From: Vanilla planifolia
Taxonomy: Eukaryota; Streptophyta; Magnoliopsida; Asparagales; Orchidaceae
Length of the DNA: 64,000 bases
Assembly (NCBI GenBank): GCA_023846275.1
Contig: CM043869.1
Coordinates: 17,579,501 to 17,643,500 of the forward strand
Direction: 5' to 3'
Positions 37,489 through 51,260 of the stretch are shown one piece after another. The position numbers and the translations under genes are program-made. The notes below the pieces were generated by a model, which was given only the letters and a program-made list of their open reading frames with translations, made no database searches and had not been told where the DNA came from. Position 1 is the stretch's first letter. Every line of letters begins with the position of its first letter.

Positions 37489-40359
37489 ATCACCTTATCT
37501 AATATATATATAAAAATGTAATGAAAAATTGATGGCACACAATGATGGTGAGAAAAAAATCCATTTTATTTGATCTTTAAATATTAGAACACATTTTAAT
37601 CTAGAAGATTTTATTTTTATTTAAAAATATCAAAAGTAAATATTCGTATATATCAATCTACAATATAAGTAAATTCATACTAAACTAAAAGACACAAAAT
37701 ACAACTCCCAATATCATGATTTCACAAATATACACATATGAATTTTTATTTTCATGTAGTAATTATATGTAGAAATTTTAGCAATAATGAGATAAAATTA
37801 ACATAAAAAATTAAAGAATTTGTCAAATCATTTTAAAGCTTATGTGAATTTTTAAGGAGGAGATTCACAATAGTTGATCATGAAACACAACAAGAAGAAA
37901 TGGATAAAATTAACATCAAAGTAATCTCTCAAGATCCAAGTAGATAAACTTAATAAATTTTCAAGCAAGTAGTGAATTCTTTATACAATTATTATATTAA
38001 GTTTTTAAGATATAAACTATTATCTCTTTTATACCCTATATATTACATAATTTGATATGAATAACATGACATAACAAATACAGGTATTTATAATTATTTA
38101 TGATTAATATTAGTTTGTGGACTTGGTATATCATTGTATGCTTATGATAAAAATAGGATAATAAAATAAATATCAAAAATATTATGTGTGATAAATTAAA
38201 TGATGTACATATATATATGTTCACAACTGAGAATAATTGGTTTAAATATGAAAATCTCTATGTGGTATGTTGAAGACAAAAAAGAAAGTGAATAAAGAAA
38301 TTTTAATTTTAACCTAATATCTTATGAAATATAAATAATATTAAAAAATATATTTTTCTTATTATCTTATCCCATAATACTGCTTGTTGTATGATGTGAT
38401 AACTACTACTTATTATATAATCTGGTAATATTAGTACTATTAACATTAGGCCTTGATATTTGAGCTATCTATTATGTATCAAGAACTATTACTTGTTATA
38501 TTATCTAGTGGCCACTACTTATTATGTGGTATGATAATTAAAGTCTATAATGATGATGTATATATATGTCACTTACTATATGATCTAACAACTATTACAT
38601 GCTTTGTGATCTGATGATATTCATACCATTAGTATCAAAACTCAATGATTAAGTTATCTATTGTGTCATCTAGAGTTATCACTTATTGTGTGATCTAGTG
38701 ATTAAGGTATATAGTGATAAAGTATATATGTCACTTGTGTGATCCGACAACTATTGCTTGCTGTGTGATTTAGTAGTATTGGTAATACTAGCATCAAATC
38801 TCAATGATTGAACTTCTTACTATATGATCAAGAGCTATAGCTTGCTATATGATTTGGTGGCCATCACTTATAATTTGATTTAGTGATTAAGATCTATAAT
38901 GATGATGTAAATATAAGTTGTTTACTATGTGATCTAGTGACCATTACTTATTGTGCAATCTAGAGGTAAATATGATAAAATGCTAGAAGATATAAGATTG
39001 GGATGTCAAAGATAAGAGTCATTTGGAGGAAAACTAAGACCTTTATTTAATTAAAAAGAAATATTGAATGCAAATTGAGAAAAACTAAGATTAAATTAGT
39101 ATTAGTAAATAAGTTTGTACATAAGTATTTATACAAATTATTTATAAAAAATAAAAAATATGAAAATCAATGTACTTTAAAGATTAAATGTTACAACATT
39201 TTTCCATTACATTAAAAAAATTTTATTATATGCCTACAAAGTTATAGAGATATGATTTCTCCCTTTTTTATTTGATATATATTATCACAATACTTAAGAT
39301 CAATATATTCTATTTTATATTTGTTTTTATACTAGTTTATTTATGTTATAAGTTTATCTATTGAGTCTTTATACTCATTCTCTTACTTGTATTACATAAC
39401 ATAACACATTTATCTACTAAATAGGGATATTCAGAGGTATATAAATAGATATTAAGAACTAAAAGTAAGTTGCTTACAGATAATGATAGTGTTGTGGATT
39501 TTGATATTATATTGTGTATACGAGCTTTTAGGGACTCTATAATATAATTTCTCTTTTATAAAATATGATTTTATTATAATGATGTAGTGTTTGTTATGAT
39601 GTTGATAGTTTTCTCATGATATAATTTTTCAGTGATATTATGTTTCATTGATAATATTATTTAGATATAAATTATTATTGATATATAGTTGATAAATCAA
39701 CTATATATATAAGAAAATTGATAGTTTTTAGAAGATGTTTTGTCTATTTATTTTTTAAAATTTGAATCTCATGTAAGTTAAAATTCTAAATCATTAAAAA
39801 ATTATAAGAGTAGTCAATCATTATTTTTTACTTGAGTAAGCCTTTTGTGTCCTCTTAATGTTTCAACTTTATTTATTTCTCAAATATTCTAAATTAAAGA
39901 AGAATTAAGAGTTAATGGAAAAATAAGATGTGATAGGAAATATGTTATACTTATATGATGCTAATAAATACTTAACTCTCAAAATACAAGTAAGAATTAT
40001 ATAAGATGATACCTTGTATAACCAAATTTGTATTTATAATATTAATTTGGATAACTATTGCATCTACATGATGTAGCCATTGCACCTATACAATGCCATG
40101 GTAACTTCAAAATTAGCTAGTATTAAAAACATGAACACAAATCATGCAAGTATAATATTAGCCATAATATCATATGAACATAAGATAATGAAATATAAGA
40201 CTTATTTTAAACTTGAATTCGTTAACTACAAAGCTTGAATTAAATTTAGAATAGTCAGTAGTGATGTCACCAATATACAAATGTAATTCTAGAGAACTTA
40301 TGCTCAAAAATGTTAAATTGCTAAGAAAATACACACATGACTTAAATGATTCCTAAGTG
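37489..40359. other. AT-rich intergenic DNA apart from the array at 38389-38975
   Basis: 37489-38388 and 38976-40359 show no gene or named element. They are dominated by A/T runs and short TATATA stretches (for example near 38205 and 39703). Confidence 0.5.
38389..38975. repeat. Degenerate AT-rich tandem array, about 160-190-bp units
   Basis: Units start near 38389, 38580, 38737 and 38922. Each holds GATCTAnnAACTATTACTTG, an AGTATTnnTACCATTAGCATCAAAnCTCAATGATT-like block and GTGATTAAGnTCTATAATGATGATGTA. Smaller repeats of TATnTGATCTAG recur inside. Old and diverged; non-coding. Confidence 0.6.
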
Positions 40360-40690
40360 CCACTTTGCCAAGGATAAAAGTTTCATATTCTAACCTTGGT
40401 AGTTATAGGAAATGACTAGCTCCAAGTCCTTTACCATTCTAAAAGAAACTTTTCTTCATAGCTCTAATATCTATAGATTGATCCATCTATGAGCAAGGGT
40501 CTTCAAGTTTCATCCAATTCTGAGTGCATGAACCTTGCTCCATCTAAATATGCCCTAGTTTCATAATGAAATTCTACAAATACACATCACTCTATGCATA
40601 TGTTAGTAACAAAAATCTTGGTTTTATGATTATAAACCTCAAAGGTATAACGAAATGCATTTGTAAGTGTTGTTATAGATAACTCTAAAG
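40360..40690 (-). repeat. LTR-like arm, left copy
   Basis: Shares ordered blocks with 46100-46440 (GGATAAAnGTTTCAnATTCTAA, GAACTTTTCTTCAT, CCAAnTnTGAnTGnATGAnnCTTGCTCCA, GGTATAAnnAAATnCnTG). It lies on the downstream side of the minus-strand integrase fossil, where a 3' LTR would be. Strongly diverged, hence old. Confidence 0.5.
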
Positions 40691-41569
40691 TCATTATAAA
40701 TTATGTTAAACTATTGTTCATTTCTTTTTTATCATATTATTATACAACATAATATAATGGAACAAAGTTATGCTCTTCATGCTATTTATATAATATGATG
40801 GCCCATCATATGGTTTAATATTCACAAGATACAATGCGATGGCTTGGTCAAATTACTGATCACTTGATATCTATTGCTAATCATATTGTACAATAAATAT
40901 TATCATACTATATTATTTTTTAAGAAACTAAGGTTTATCATTGCTTAAAACCAAAGCCTGATCATATGTTTTAATAGTAGTTATCATATTATTCTATGTT
41001 CTCAAGAAAGCATTGATCCAAATTCCTTTATTCATTACATCATCTATTGTTCTTATCGTACGATCTATTTAGACTGATCATATGGTACCATGGCCATACC
41101 AAATAATACATGAGGCATGGTGAAAAATCAAAACTTAATAATCTTGACCTAATACTCAACCAAAAATTATAAATAACACACTAACAAGTGCCTCATATCA
41201 AGACCTTTTAAAAAGTATGCTTAAATCTCAAATTAGAATATGGACAACTTGACACAATTTTTGAGGTATGTCAAAATACATTAGCTTTTTAATTTTGGAT
41301 TTGTATAGCCCATAAGTAATATCAAATATATAGATACAAATATATTTCATAACTAAATAATTAATATTATCACAATCTCTTACTTTATAGACATTTGTTC
41401 TCAAAATATGGAATAATTTGAGATATTAAAGTATCATATTCTCTTTAACTTCTCAGATTATCTCATGTTCATTTTGATTATTCTAAACTAATTTAATAAT
41501 AAAAATAACTTTATTTCTCAATATTTTTTCTTATTCTACTAGAATATTGATTGATTATTCTTGATATGT

Positions 41570-42620
41570 TATGTTGGGTTAGGTTTTAATCTCTTTCAAA
41601 TCGTATTAAATCATATGAGATGAATTAAGGACATATCTTCTAAAAAATAAACATTAAAAACATTATGCACTCTATTCACTTGCAAAGGCAAAGCCAATTT
41701 ATAAGAAATATATTCATATCTTTTTGGCTCAATATACTTAGGTCTTAATTTTCTTGATATGTCAAATTCGATTTTCTATTTTAGGATACTTACTTTAAGA
41801 AGGACATACCCACCTTCGTAGAATTCAACATTCTTATGTTTCTCATCAAAGTATTTCTTTTGATGATCTTAAGCAGTCTAAATTCTTTCTTGAATTATTT
41901 TGGTCATTTTTTGGTATCCTTATTAAAATCAGATCTAATTAATTACTATTTCTTACCCTTAAACCAGCGCAAAAAAGATTTTTATTTCATTCTATTTAAG
42001 GTTTCATAAGGAGCCATTTTAATACTAGCTTGAAAGCTATTATTATTATTATTATTAGCAAATTCTATCAAGGGTGTGTGACTCTCCTAATCACCATTAA
42101 AGTCCAACACACATAATCTCATCATATCTTCAAGAGTCTTAATAGTTTTTTTTTTATTTATAGATCAATATAAGGGTGGAAAGTTGTATTGAATAATTGA
42201 GTTCCAAAATTTTTATGCATAGTTCTACAAAAACTTGAAGCAAATTAAGGATATTGGTTAGAAATTATCATTCTTGAAGCTCCATACAACCTTAAAATCT
42301 ATTGAATATATAATTGAACTAACTTCTTTATAAAAAATATTATTTTAATACCTAAGATATATGTAGACTTCATTAATATATCCACAACTAATCATACTAA
42401 ATCATATCTTATAGGAATTATGAGTAGTCCAACAAGGAAAGCCATGACTACAATTCTTATTTTTATTCAAAAATTGGTAAGAGATGTAATAATCCATTAA
42501 ACTTTTGATGCTTACTTTAATCTACTAACAATCTAGATATTTCTTGACCCATTTTATCATATCTCTTTTCAATCAATAGTTTTATTTTAATTCTTGATAC
42601 AACTTATTATTTTTAGCTTG
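41570..42620 (-). mobile_element. Ty3/gypsy chromovirus (Del/Tekay-like) fossil: integrase to chromodomain side
   Basis: On the minus strand the order of a gypsy integrase is readable from about 42620 to 41570: the HHCC-side linker, the catalytic-core region with a FWxxLHxxxGTxLxFSTAFHPQTDG-like block, LEDMMRLCVLDF, the ASIKMAPYE block, and the C-terminal stretch leading to the VHNVFHVS-like segment before the chromodomain. Dozens of lesions are evident; it is dead and old. It is the internal part between the two LTR-like arms at 40.4 and 46.2 kb. Confidence 0.75.
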
Positions 42621-42629
42621 AATCGATTA

Positions 42630-45600
42630 TTTGGAGTTGTGGGCTTCAGATGATAATAATTGCTTAAATTATTGATGAGTAGTAATAGACCACTTACCTT
42701 AGAATCTCAACACTAATGATCCCATAAACTTTGATGAACAAAAAAACCAAGCATGTGTTATTTAATGGCTTTTCTTAGTTGCTATGGATTGCAAAGATTG
42801 ATAGAGAAAGAGTAAGACATGTACAAGATAAAAAGACTAATGGCTTGGTGACTTTGCTTAAAGAGGATAGCTTAACTTACAAATCTTAGAGCCTTATAGA
42901 TAAGCTCTTGATGGAGCAACTAACCATCTAGAGCTTAAACCTTTATTTGTACATTATAGTTCTATAGATTTCATCAAATTCTCTTTGTTTATGCATGCAT
43001 ATGTGTTAGATCATCTTATCATGAGTCATAACAACTACAAGTTGCATAAATCTTAAATAATATTATTAAAAAATAATCAAGACTCAAAGAAAACTAAGTA
43101 TTTGAAGTAATTTAGATAATAATGTTGATAATCTTATCGGTTATATGATCCTATTTATCATACTTGAATGGTTCCCTTCCTAGCTCTGTCTTAAATATAA
43201 CATATAATGATCTACATGTCATATATATATGATATAATCAGCATATAGACACAATCATCTAAACTAAAACTAGAAGGTCAAGGCATGATCATACATAGCA
43301 TCAATCTTGTATGAAACTTTCTTGTGTTCTAGTTCTAAGTTATCACATTCATCATACATAAACAAAGTATATGTCATACTTGTATAATAGCATATCTTCT
43401 TAGAAAAATTAAGATAAGTTGAGTTTTAAATAAATCATACACATATATTTTTCTTTGTACATGTACAATCACATTTGTAGAACATAGTAGTAGAATAACT
43501 AGTCCTTCTTCATATATGATGTACTTATCATATGCATATAAAGTAATTATAACAATTCAACCTATAAGTCAAAGCCTAACAGTTTACATCTTCATATAGT
43601 TATGATGCTAGTATTATACTCGTATGAAGTGTCTGAAAACCTATGAGAATGACTTATGCGGAAAATTTCATCGTACACATATGATTCATTTATTAGACAT
43701 ATACGATCTCAAGATCACTAAGGAAACCTATAAGTATAATTACATTGTACCCATACAATCCTCAGATCATTTAGAACAAAATTTAAGAAACTTGAGAGCT
43801 TTATTAATAATGTGTGATAAGAGATAATCATGCAATATGATGCTCTTGGTTGTACTCATACAATAAAATTTAAGTAAGCAAAATGTTTGTCATACGAGCA
43901 TTTCACTTGGTAATCAAGCTTTTCTTTATATTGCTATAACATGATCTCTTAATTATATTTGTACGTATTAAATCAACATCTCTATGAATAGTTTAATCCC
44001 TTTGAAAATATTATTTTAGCCATTAGATATGCCTTAAGTGATCTTAAGTGATTAAAGAGTTTAACTGGGAGGATATTCAATAAGTAAAAGTAAATGGTGA
44101 ATAACAAAAAAATATTTAGGGCTTAAAAGGAAAAATCTACTCATCATCTTAACTGATGCATTCTTGGTTAAAATCTATTAGAACTAATAAGAAACAAATA
44201 CTATAAGAAGGAGACAAATTATAGTATTTAATTAACAAGAAACCAAGTTTTGACAAAGCTTTAAACTCCCTTTTTAGAGAAAATATTTGTTTTTAAACTC
44301 AATTAACATAGAATAGGAATAATAAAATAAACAAATAAAGAATGAATAAGAGATTTTTTAGGTTATGTAGCCTAAACTATGCCTATATCAACTTTTAATC
44401 AACCTGATTCAGATTCTCTCAACCACTATTTTTTTGCAACAAGTGAACTAAATACAATGGTAGTGCTTCGATGAGACACCAAAATAATACAATAGTTTTA
44501 GCTAAACAACTAAAAATAACTCTTATAAACTAACACATACAAAGTCTTACACATTTAATCTTTTTAAAAACAAATATAATGCCAAACTAAATGAGAGTAT
44601 GATATTATCAATATGATCTAAATTAGAAGAAATGTAATAGAGTAAGAGATCTATTACAAGATTTAATTAGTTTCTCTAACCTAAATGAAAAAGGCCCACT
44701 TTTTGCTCTTTCTTTAAACTTTAGATTTTGTAATATGTAGCATTAGCATCTTCTTTCTAAAATCAATCCTTATTTATACTAAGGTTAATGTCAAAGCTAA
44801 TTATGGACTTCCTAATGACTAATTGAGCTTTCCAAAGATGGTGAAAGTCATAATGCCTTTAGGATTTCATTCAATTAATACATTATCATATTATATTAGA
44901 ATGATGAGAATGAACAAGGATCATCCCAATGATCTAGTAATATAACAACAGATTGTATCAATACGAAACCAATTTATAATGCAATGCTTAAGTTCTTATA
45001 TATATTGTACCAGATGATCTAGATCATACTGGTATAATATAATTCATATTTATAGTTTAAATAGATTATATATCTAATAATAGATTGTTACCATACTATA
45101 TTTATATTCACCAAGAACTAGTTTTTAGGAAAATATTGTACAATGTGACATATAAGAACAAATGCTTGTATTATTGTGTAATAAATACTTCAACTAAACT
45201 TAAAGAGATCGTTATACACATTCTATAAATCTTTATATAAGTAGTACGATAATTTCATTCTAAACTATTCTAAGTGTTATGAAAGAGAACATTATACAAG
45301 TATGATATATAGATCATTATTATACAACAAGATAAATATTTTAAAATTTAGTTTTTTTTATAATTATTGTATAAATAAAATACATTTATCATATTTATAT
45401 GATATTATGGATGAAATTTTTGTTTAAATATTTTAAATTAACTATAATAAAGAATGTATTATACAAGTATAATATTTTATTTTATATTATATGTTGTAAT
45501 CAAATTTTGTGATTATTTTAAGATTATCATGCATATAATCAAGCTTATAGTAACATGCTAAGGTCTTACCAACATGATACAATAATTGTACTTGTTTTAC

Positions 45601-46090
45601 CATTACTAAGCTTATATATATGATATATTATAAGAGAAAACTAATTATGTACTCATACAAATAAAAGCTTCATATTGATATGATGTTGGTGAAAACTTAA
45701 CTCTTAGAGAATGGATGATACATGTACAATGTTGATACTTTGTAGAATCTAGTTTGTGCATACACTCTTTTGTCTAGATGGTGATCATATCTATATAATG
45801 AAATCATCATACTTATATGATATCATGATATTCTCAAACTTTAATTACAACTTTAAGACAAAATATAAATTATATAAGTATGATAATAAATATCGTATCA
45901 TATGATCATTAGTCCATAAAAAACATAGCTTGTTTTAAGTTTAATTTTATTATTCTAAGGTTTAGGTTTAGTCTAAAATAAATTATAGTGATATTATTAA
46001 TGTGTTAATACAGCTCTAGAAGATTCATTATAATTTTATAACCTTATGATTCTAAACATGATTTAATGAATTAATGCATGCATGAATTAA
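42630..46090. other. AT-rich gap between integrase fossil and right LTR-like arm
   Basis: No protein domain or RNA gene seen. Short repeated motifs such as ATCATACTTGTATGAT and ATAATATGATC recur throughout, the same vocabulary as elsewhere from 38 to 54 kb. In an intact chromovirus RT and RNase H would sit directly beside the integrase; here they lie beyond 46.9 kb. Confidence 0.5.
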
Positions 46091-46099
46091 ATTCATTAT

Positions 46100-46440
46100 T
46101 CCTAAGTATCACTTTTGTAAAGGATAAAGGTTTCACATTCTAATTAAGTAATATAAGTAATGTTTAGCTTCATATGGATTAGCTATGTCATAAAGAACTT
46201 TTCTTCATTGTTCTATAATTTACATGTTAAGCCATCCAAGATCAAGAGTGTTCTATGTATATCTAATTCCAAGTGTATGATTCTTGCTCCAAATAACATT
46301 CACTACCTTCATAATTTAAGTCTATAGGTGCATAAAAACTCAAATATTCATTAATAATTAAAAGCTTAGTTTTATGAATATCATCATCAAGGGTATAATA
46401 AAATTCTTGTTGGTAACATCAATTTCATTTTATTTAGTTA
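46100..46440 (-). repeat. LTR-like arm, right copy
   Basis: Partner of 40360-40690 (same order of blocks, about 5.7 kb apart, same orientation). It could be the 5' LTR of the minus-strand element, or an LTR of a second copy nested in the first. Strongly diverged. Confidence 0.5.
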
Positions 46441-46939
46441 GAGTTTGTCTTACTTGAAGGTGAAAGGTATTGGCTTTCCTCTGAGTACCTTATAGATCCT
46501 TTTTTCGATCTAATTTTTGTACAATTTACCCTTGTTAGTTGCAATAAAAAGGAGTGATATTTTTTTTGCAAGCTTGCTTGGTTAACTGAGGGTGGATGTT
46601 GGCACACATTAAGTTGAACCACCTAAAAACTCTAGTGTGCATATTTATTTATTCATACTTATTTTTACTTATTCTCCATTCAATAATAATTAAATTTAAA
46701 ACAAATCCATGGAAGGTTTTCTTTTAAAAGAGTAATTGGTTGAATAGCTATATAAATCACTCTTATCACAAGCAATTGCTTTAAAGTGTTTTGCATGGTT
46801 CAACTTTCTTTTAAACAACACAATTCAATCCCTTCTTATAGGATTCATCCTTAACAATCCCAACAAGTACATCATTTTAACTAAAAGTAAAATCAAATTA
46901 TCTTCAACCTTTAGTTATTTGAATTTTTTTACATTTTTT

Positions 46940-47680
46940 ATCATGTAGTTAGCCTTTCTTAATATAAAATAAGCCAATTACACCTTAATGATAGCTGACA
47001 AAGTAAAACAATAATCCTATACACTACTCTTTCCAATTTCAATGTGAATTTCAAAAGAAATTTGATTTTAATTAGACTGCTTCACCAAAGAACACATAAC
47101 AACCTTTCTTAATGTACTAGCAACCATTTTAGCTTTACTTACATGATAATTTAAGGTTAAATCATAATATTTTTTTAACCTTTGCTAGTCAATAAACTCT
47201 TCACATTTCTCCTCATATAGGTAATGGATCAAGATCTTTAAAAAAATAACATGATGGTTAATTATAAATCATGCATTGGGTAGTTTTTTACATAGGATTT
47301 TTGTTTCCTTGAAGCATAAGCAACAACTCTACTGTTTTACATAAAAACACATCCAATCTTATTGTAAAGTATCACTAAATATTTAGTATCCATTAGACCT
47401 TTCTAGCAAAGCCAAGATTGGTATTGTAGTTAATTTTCTTTCAACTTTAAGAAATTATTCTCACAATTGATATCTCATTCAAATTTCATTGCTTTTTAAG
47501 TGAATCTCATCAATAAGGATGTTAACTGAGAAACTTTCTCCAAATTTTTGTAATAATTTGCTAGAACAAAGAAACTTTGAATCTTGAAAAAAAGGGTTTA
47601 TGTTGATCCACATTAGCAAAAATGTTTTGATGGTCAATAGATATCCTTATTGCTCTAATCACATTTGGTAACCCTTCACT
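46940..47680 (-). mobile_element. Ty3/gypsy chromovirus fossil: reverse transcriptase end and RNase H
   Basis: On the minus strand the thumb/connection part of RT and the RNase H are readable: an LTTxPILALL-like block, the GCVLMQ-like and VVAYASRQ-like positions, a KNYPxHDLE-like block, HYLYEEKCEEFID (very close to the family HYLYGEKCExFTDH) and YDLTLNYHVSKA. Same strand and family as the integrase fossil at 41.6-42.6 kb, but about 4.3 kb from it. Many breaks; old. Confidence 0.7.
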
Positions 47681-50600
47681 ATCATTTTGAGATTTTTATG
47701 TCACAACATCTATCTCTTTTTCTTTTTTTAATATTTAAAAACATATAAAAATTATTTTTTTATGAAAAAAATCATAATAGAAAAAATATTTATCCTTTTA
47801 AATTAAGTAGTCAAAGAATCTTTTACAATCAAGTAAAAATATAAAGTTTTCATATTCTTCTTTAAAAACACATATACATATAATATCAATAGTTAACAAA
47901 TCCTTTTCATATCTTTTTCTTTAAAAAATAAACAAAAAATCATACATCTAGTTATAATTGGATAATCTTATAAATCATCATATGCTAGCTCCACTCCATC
48001 CCAAACTTATGAAGTGTTTTCTTTTGATTTGAAAGCACTAAGCTAAAAAAGGCATGAGCCAACTAATACTATCTTAGTGACAAATAATTATACATATATA
48101 TAAAGTATTATAATATTTGGATAATTACATGTAAGGTTATTTGTAATATTATTGTAAGACATAATAAAGAATCATGAAAAATAACATAATTATCATGTGA
48201 AACCTTTATCAAATTTATTTTTAACTTTCTTACAAAGTTAGTACTCGTTTTTACATGTTTTCTATGTAGTGATTAACTTAAGAATAGTCTATTTTATAAA
48301 TAAATTAGGCATATTTAGGAATCACCATTTCAACTTAAATAACCCAAATGCATGACTCATTTGGCTTATCTTTAGAAAATATTGTTCTAAATTGGTAAAC
48401 ACCACTTTGAAAAATTAATAATCCTTTGTTTTTAAACATTATCTTCTCTTCACCAAACTTAATTCTTTTTCTCTTTTTTATATTTATTTTATTTATTTCT
48501 TTCATTTCTTTTATTTTCTTATTCATTTTTTGATCATTATCATAATGACATTTTATTTTTCTTGTCTTTGATGAACTTTATGATACAATTATAAAAATAA
48601 GTCATGTGTGATCAAAGTATATAATTCATGCTCAAGTATCACATACATATATAACTCATGATATAAAAAATACTTATTTTTTTATCATCATTCATAAATT
48701 TCACTTTTTTATTATCTCTTAAATATATAAATTGTAACAAGTATCATGCATCAATACAATCATCTTCTTTATATACCATATTCATTTCATGCATCTCTAA
48801 TTTAAACCTTTTAATTAATCAATAAAATACTCTATCCTACATTACACATTACAAATAGTCATATAAACATAAGTACATGTTTTTCCTACAAATCCATCCT
48901 CAAATTAATAATAATATGTTATAAAAATCAATATTAACAAGCATCTCTGTATTATAATTTCATATATTTTTGAAAGTCACTTACCCAATACTATGCATTG
49001 TCTTTAAACATATACACATAAGTATAAGACAATATTACCTTTTAAAATTTAGTAATGATCTCACCATGGCTCAAATTTTTTTGTCCCTCAGTTGTTATAT
49101 TAATTAAGACTATATTCTTCTTAATTTGACCCTTTCTTTCTAGCATAAATAATTTCTAAATCTTTTGAAATTATTTTTGTTTCTTCTCTTCTCCCTTATA
49201 CTAACTATGACAGAACGTTGGACCTTTGAAATTTTAAAAAAAAATTCTAACTCACGAGAAACACCTTATTTATATTTGGTCTTATGATTTTTTTAATTTT
49301 TTTGTCTTTTAAATCTCTCTAATATGTCCTTTAATGTGGGTGCCTTTTCACATTTTATCCTCTCATTTACAAAGGTTTTATATCAATTAAACTCACTGTC
49401 ATGTCAATTTTCTTAGCCATTTTCCATTTCAAGTTTTAAGGTATGTTCAGTTTCAATTAATCATATAAGTTCAATCCTTACATTCATATTATACATTTTT
49501 CAATTGCCCAAATATTTTTTAAATTGTTTTATCATATTACTGTAATCCTAACATTATAGTATAATATCATGCTAACAATTCCTATTTATGATACTAGTCT
49601 CCACCTTATCATACTATATATTATCAATCATCATACTATATGTTGCCCTTCAACTAACTATTTGTAAGAACTATCATTATGTCATACTACATGATATCTC
49701 TTATAGTACTTATACAATCTGTTCTTTGTCTTATACTGAGTTAAGAATGATCTTGTTATTATGCTCTTATATCATGATTTAATTGATTTTTTCATTATCA
49801 TACTATATAATTATTTTAATGTCTTTTCTTGGATGCTTTCACACTGACTTCACCTTATTTTCTCATAATGTAATTATATGGTATGATATACATTTGTTAT
49901 ACTAAAAAATCCGACACTTTTGTGGATATTACATAGTCATATTGGTATTTTTATTTTGTCATACTTATATTATTGTGTTAGGCTCTACACAACATATGTT
50001 ACAGCCTTATCTTACCATTTATATAATCATTATAAAAATTAAAAATTATGTGTAATTAGATTAATTAAGGACACAAAAATCTTAAGTGAAGACTTGAGGG
50101 TGAGATTTAATCTAAATGCTAACCATTTAAGCACACTAACTAAATAAAATATTAATATAAATAAGTGATATAACTATATAATCATTTAATTAAAAATAAA
50201 TATTATGTCAAGTTTATACAAATCCACATATGATATAATACAAAAACTCATAAAAAACCAATTATTGTACTTATTAATAAGTAAAATCCTCATTCATAGT
50301 ATCTAAGTCTACGTTTCTCAATATAGTAAATGAATTATTTATGATATAAATACCAATGAGACTCTAAAGAGCTTAGTAGATAAACTAATAAAGTAATAGC
50401 ATATAAAGGTAATGACATAACAGAAAAGATATAATTATGTTATGATAATAAAAAACCAATGCCTATTAAAATAATCCATAATACGAGATACCAATAAATC
50501 TAATAAAAAATATGAACATGTGCATGTATTTTTTTTAATTTCCCCATTTCTTATTTATTATATTTTGTAAATTTCAACCATTTATTTCTTATAAAAATAA

Positions 50601-50746
50601 GTTTATTATTCTCTCATTTATTTTCTTTTCAATATGTTTGATATATCCTAAAATTCACCTCTTTAATTCATTATCCTCTAAAATTAATACAAATAATATA
50701 TAATTCATAATAGAGTATTCTCATATTGATGGAATATCTTGTCTTG
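47681..50746. other. AT-rich intergenic DNA, nothing recognised
   Basis: No domain or RNA gene found. The stretch 49560-49990 repeats TCATACTATATnTTATCAT-like words without a clear period. Position and strand are compatible with further, unreadable upstream sequence of the gypsy fossil. Confidence 0.5.
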
Positions 50747-51260
50747 TATCATGTATAATAAAATTATGTACACATAGATGACTATTTTAGTCTTAAGTTA
50801 TTTTTGCCTTATATTATGTATAATAGAATTGTGTAGATATCAATTATCTTAGATTTGGGCTATCCTATTTTATATCACGTATAATAAAACCAACTAGACA
50901 AAGATGAGTTATTTTATCCTATATCATGTATAATAAAATTTTATAGGTATAGATGAGCTATCCTAATCTTAAGTTATTCTAATCTTATATTAGAATCTGT
51001 AGATATAGATAAGCTATCTTAACTTTAGATTATGCTTTCTTTGTATCATGAATAATAAAACCATGTACATATAGACGAACTATCTTAGCTCTAGATTATC
51101 CTTGTCTTATATCATGTATAATAGAATTATGTAGATGAAGATGGATTATCCAAATCATTTAGTTCATGTATCATGTATAGTAAAGCTATGTAGATATAGA
51201 TGATCTATCTTATAATTAGGTTGTCCATGTCCTATATCATGTATATCTATGATGTGTAAG
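50747..51260. repeat. Degenerate minisatellite, about 62-bp period, 8-9 units
   Basis: TATCATGTATAATAAAA-like unit starts at 50747, 50812, 50873, 50922, about 50987, 51043, 51109, 51169 and 51235. Each is followed by TATGTAGATATAGATGAnCTATCTTA and TTAGATTATCCTTGTCTTA-like blocks. Period 49-66 bp. Non-coding. Confidence 0.75.

Noticed and set aside
38205-51260. Possible CRISPR-like array from recurring TATCATAC words.
   Set aside because: Repeats are diverged, without constant spacers, in a plant nuclear setting; they are AT-rich minisatellites and retroelement debris.
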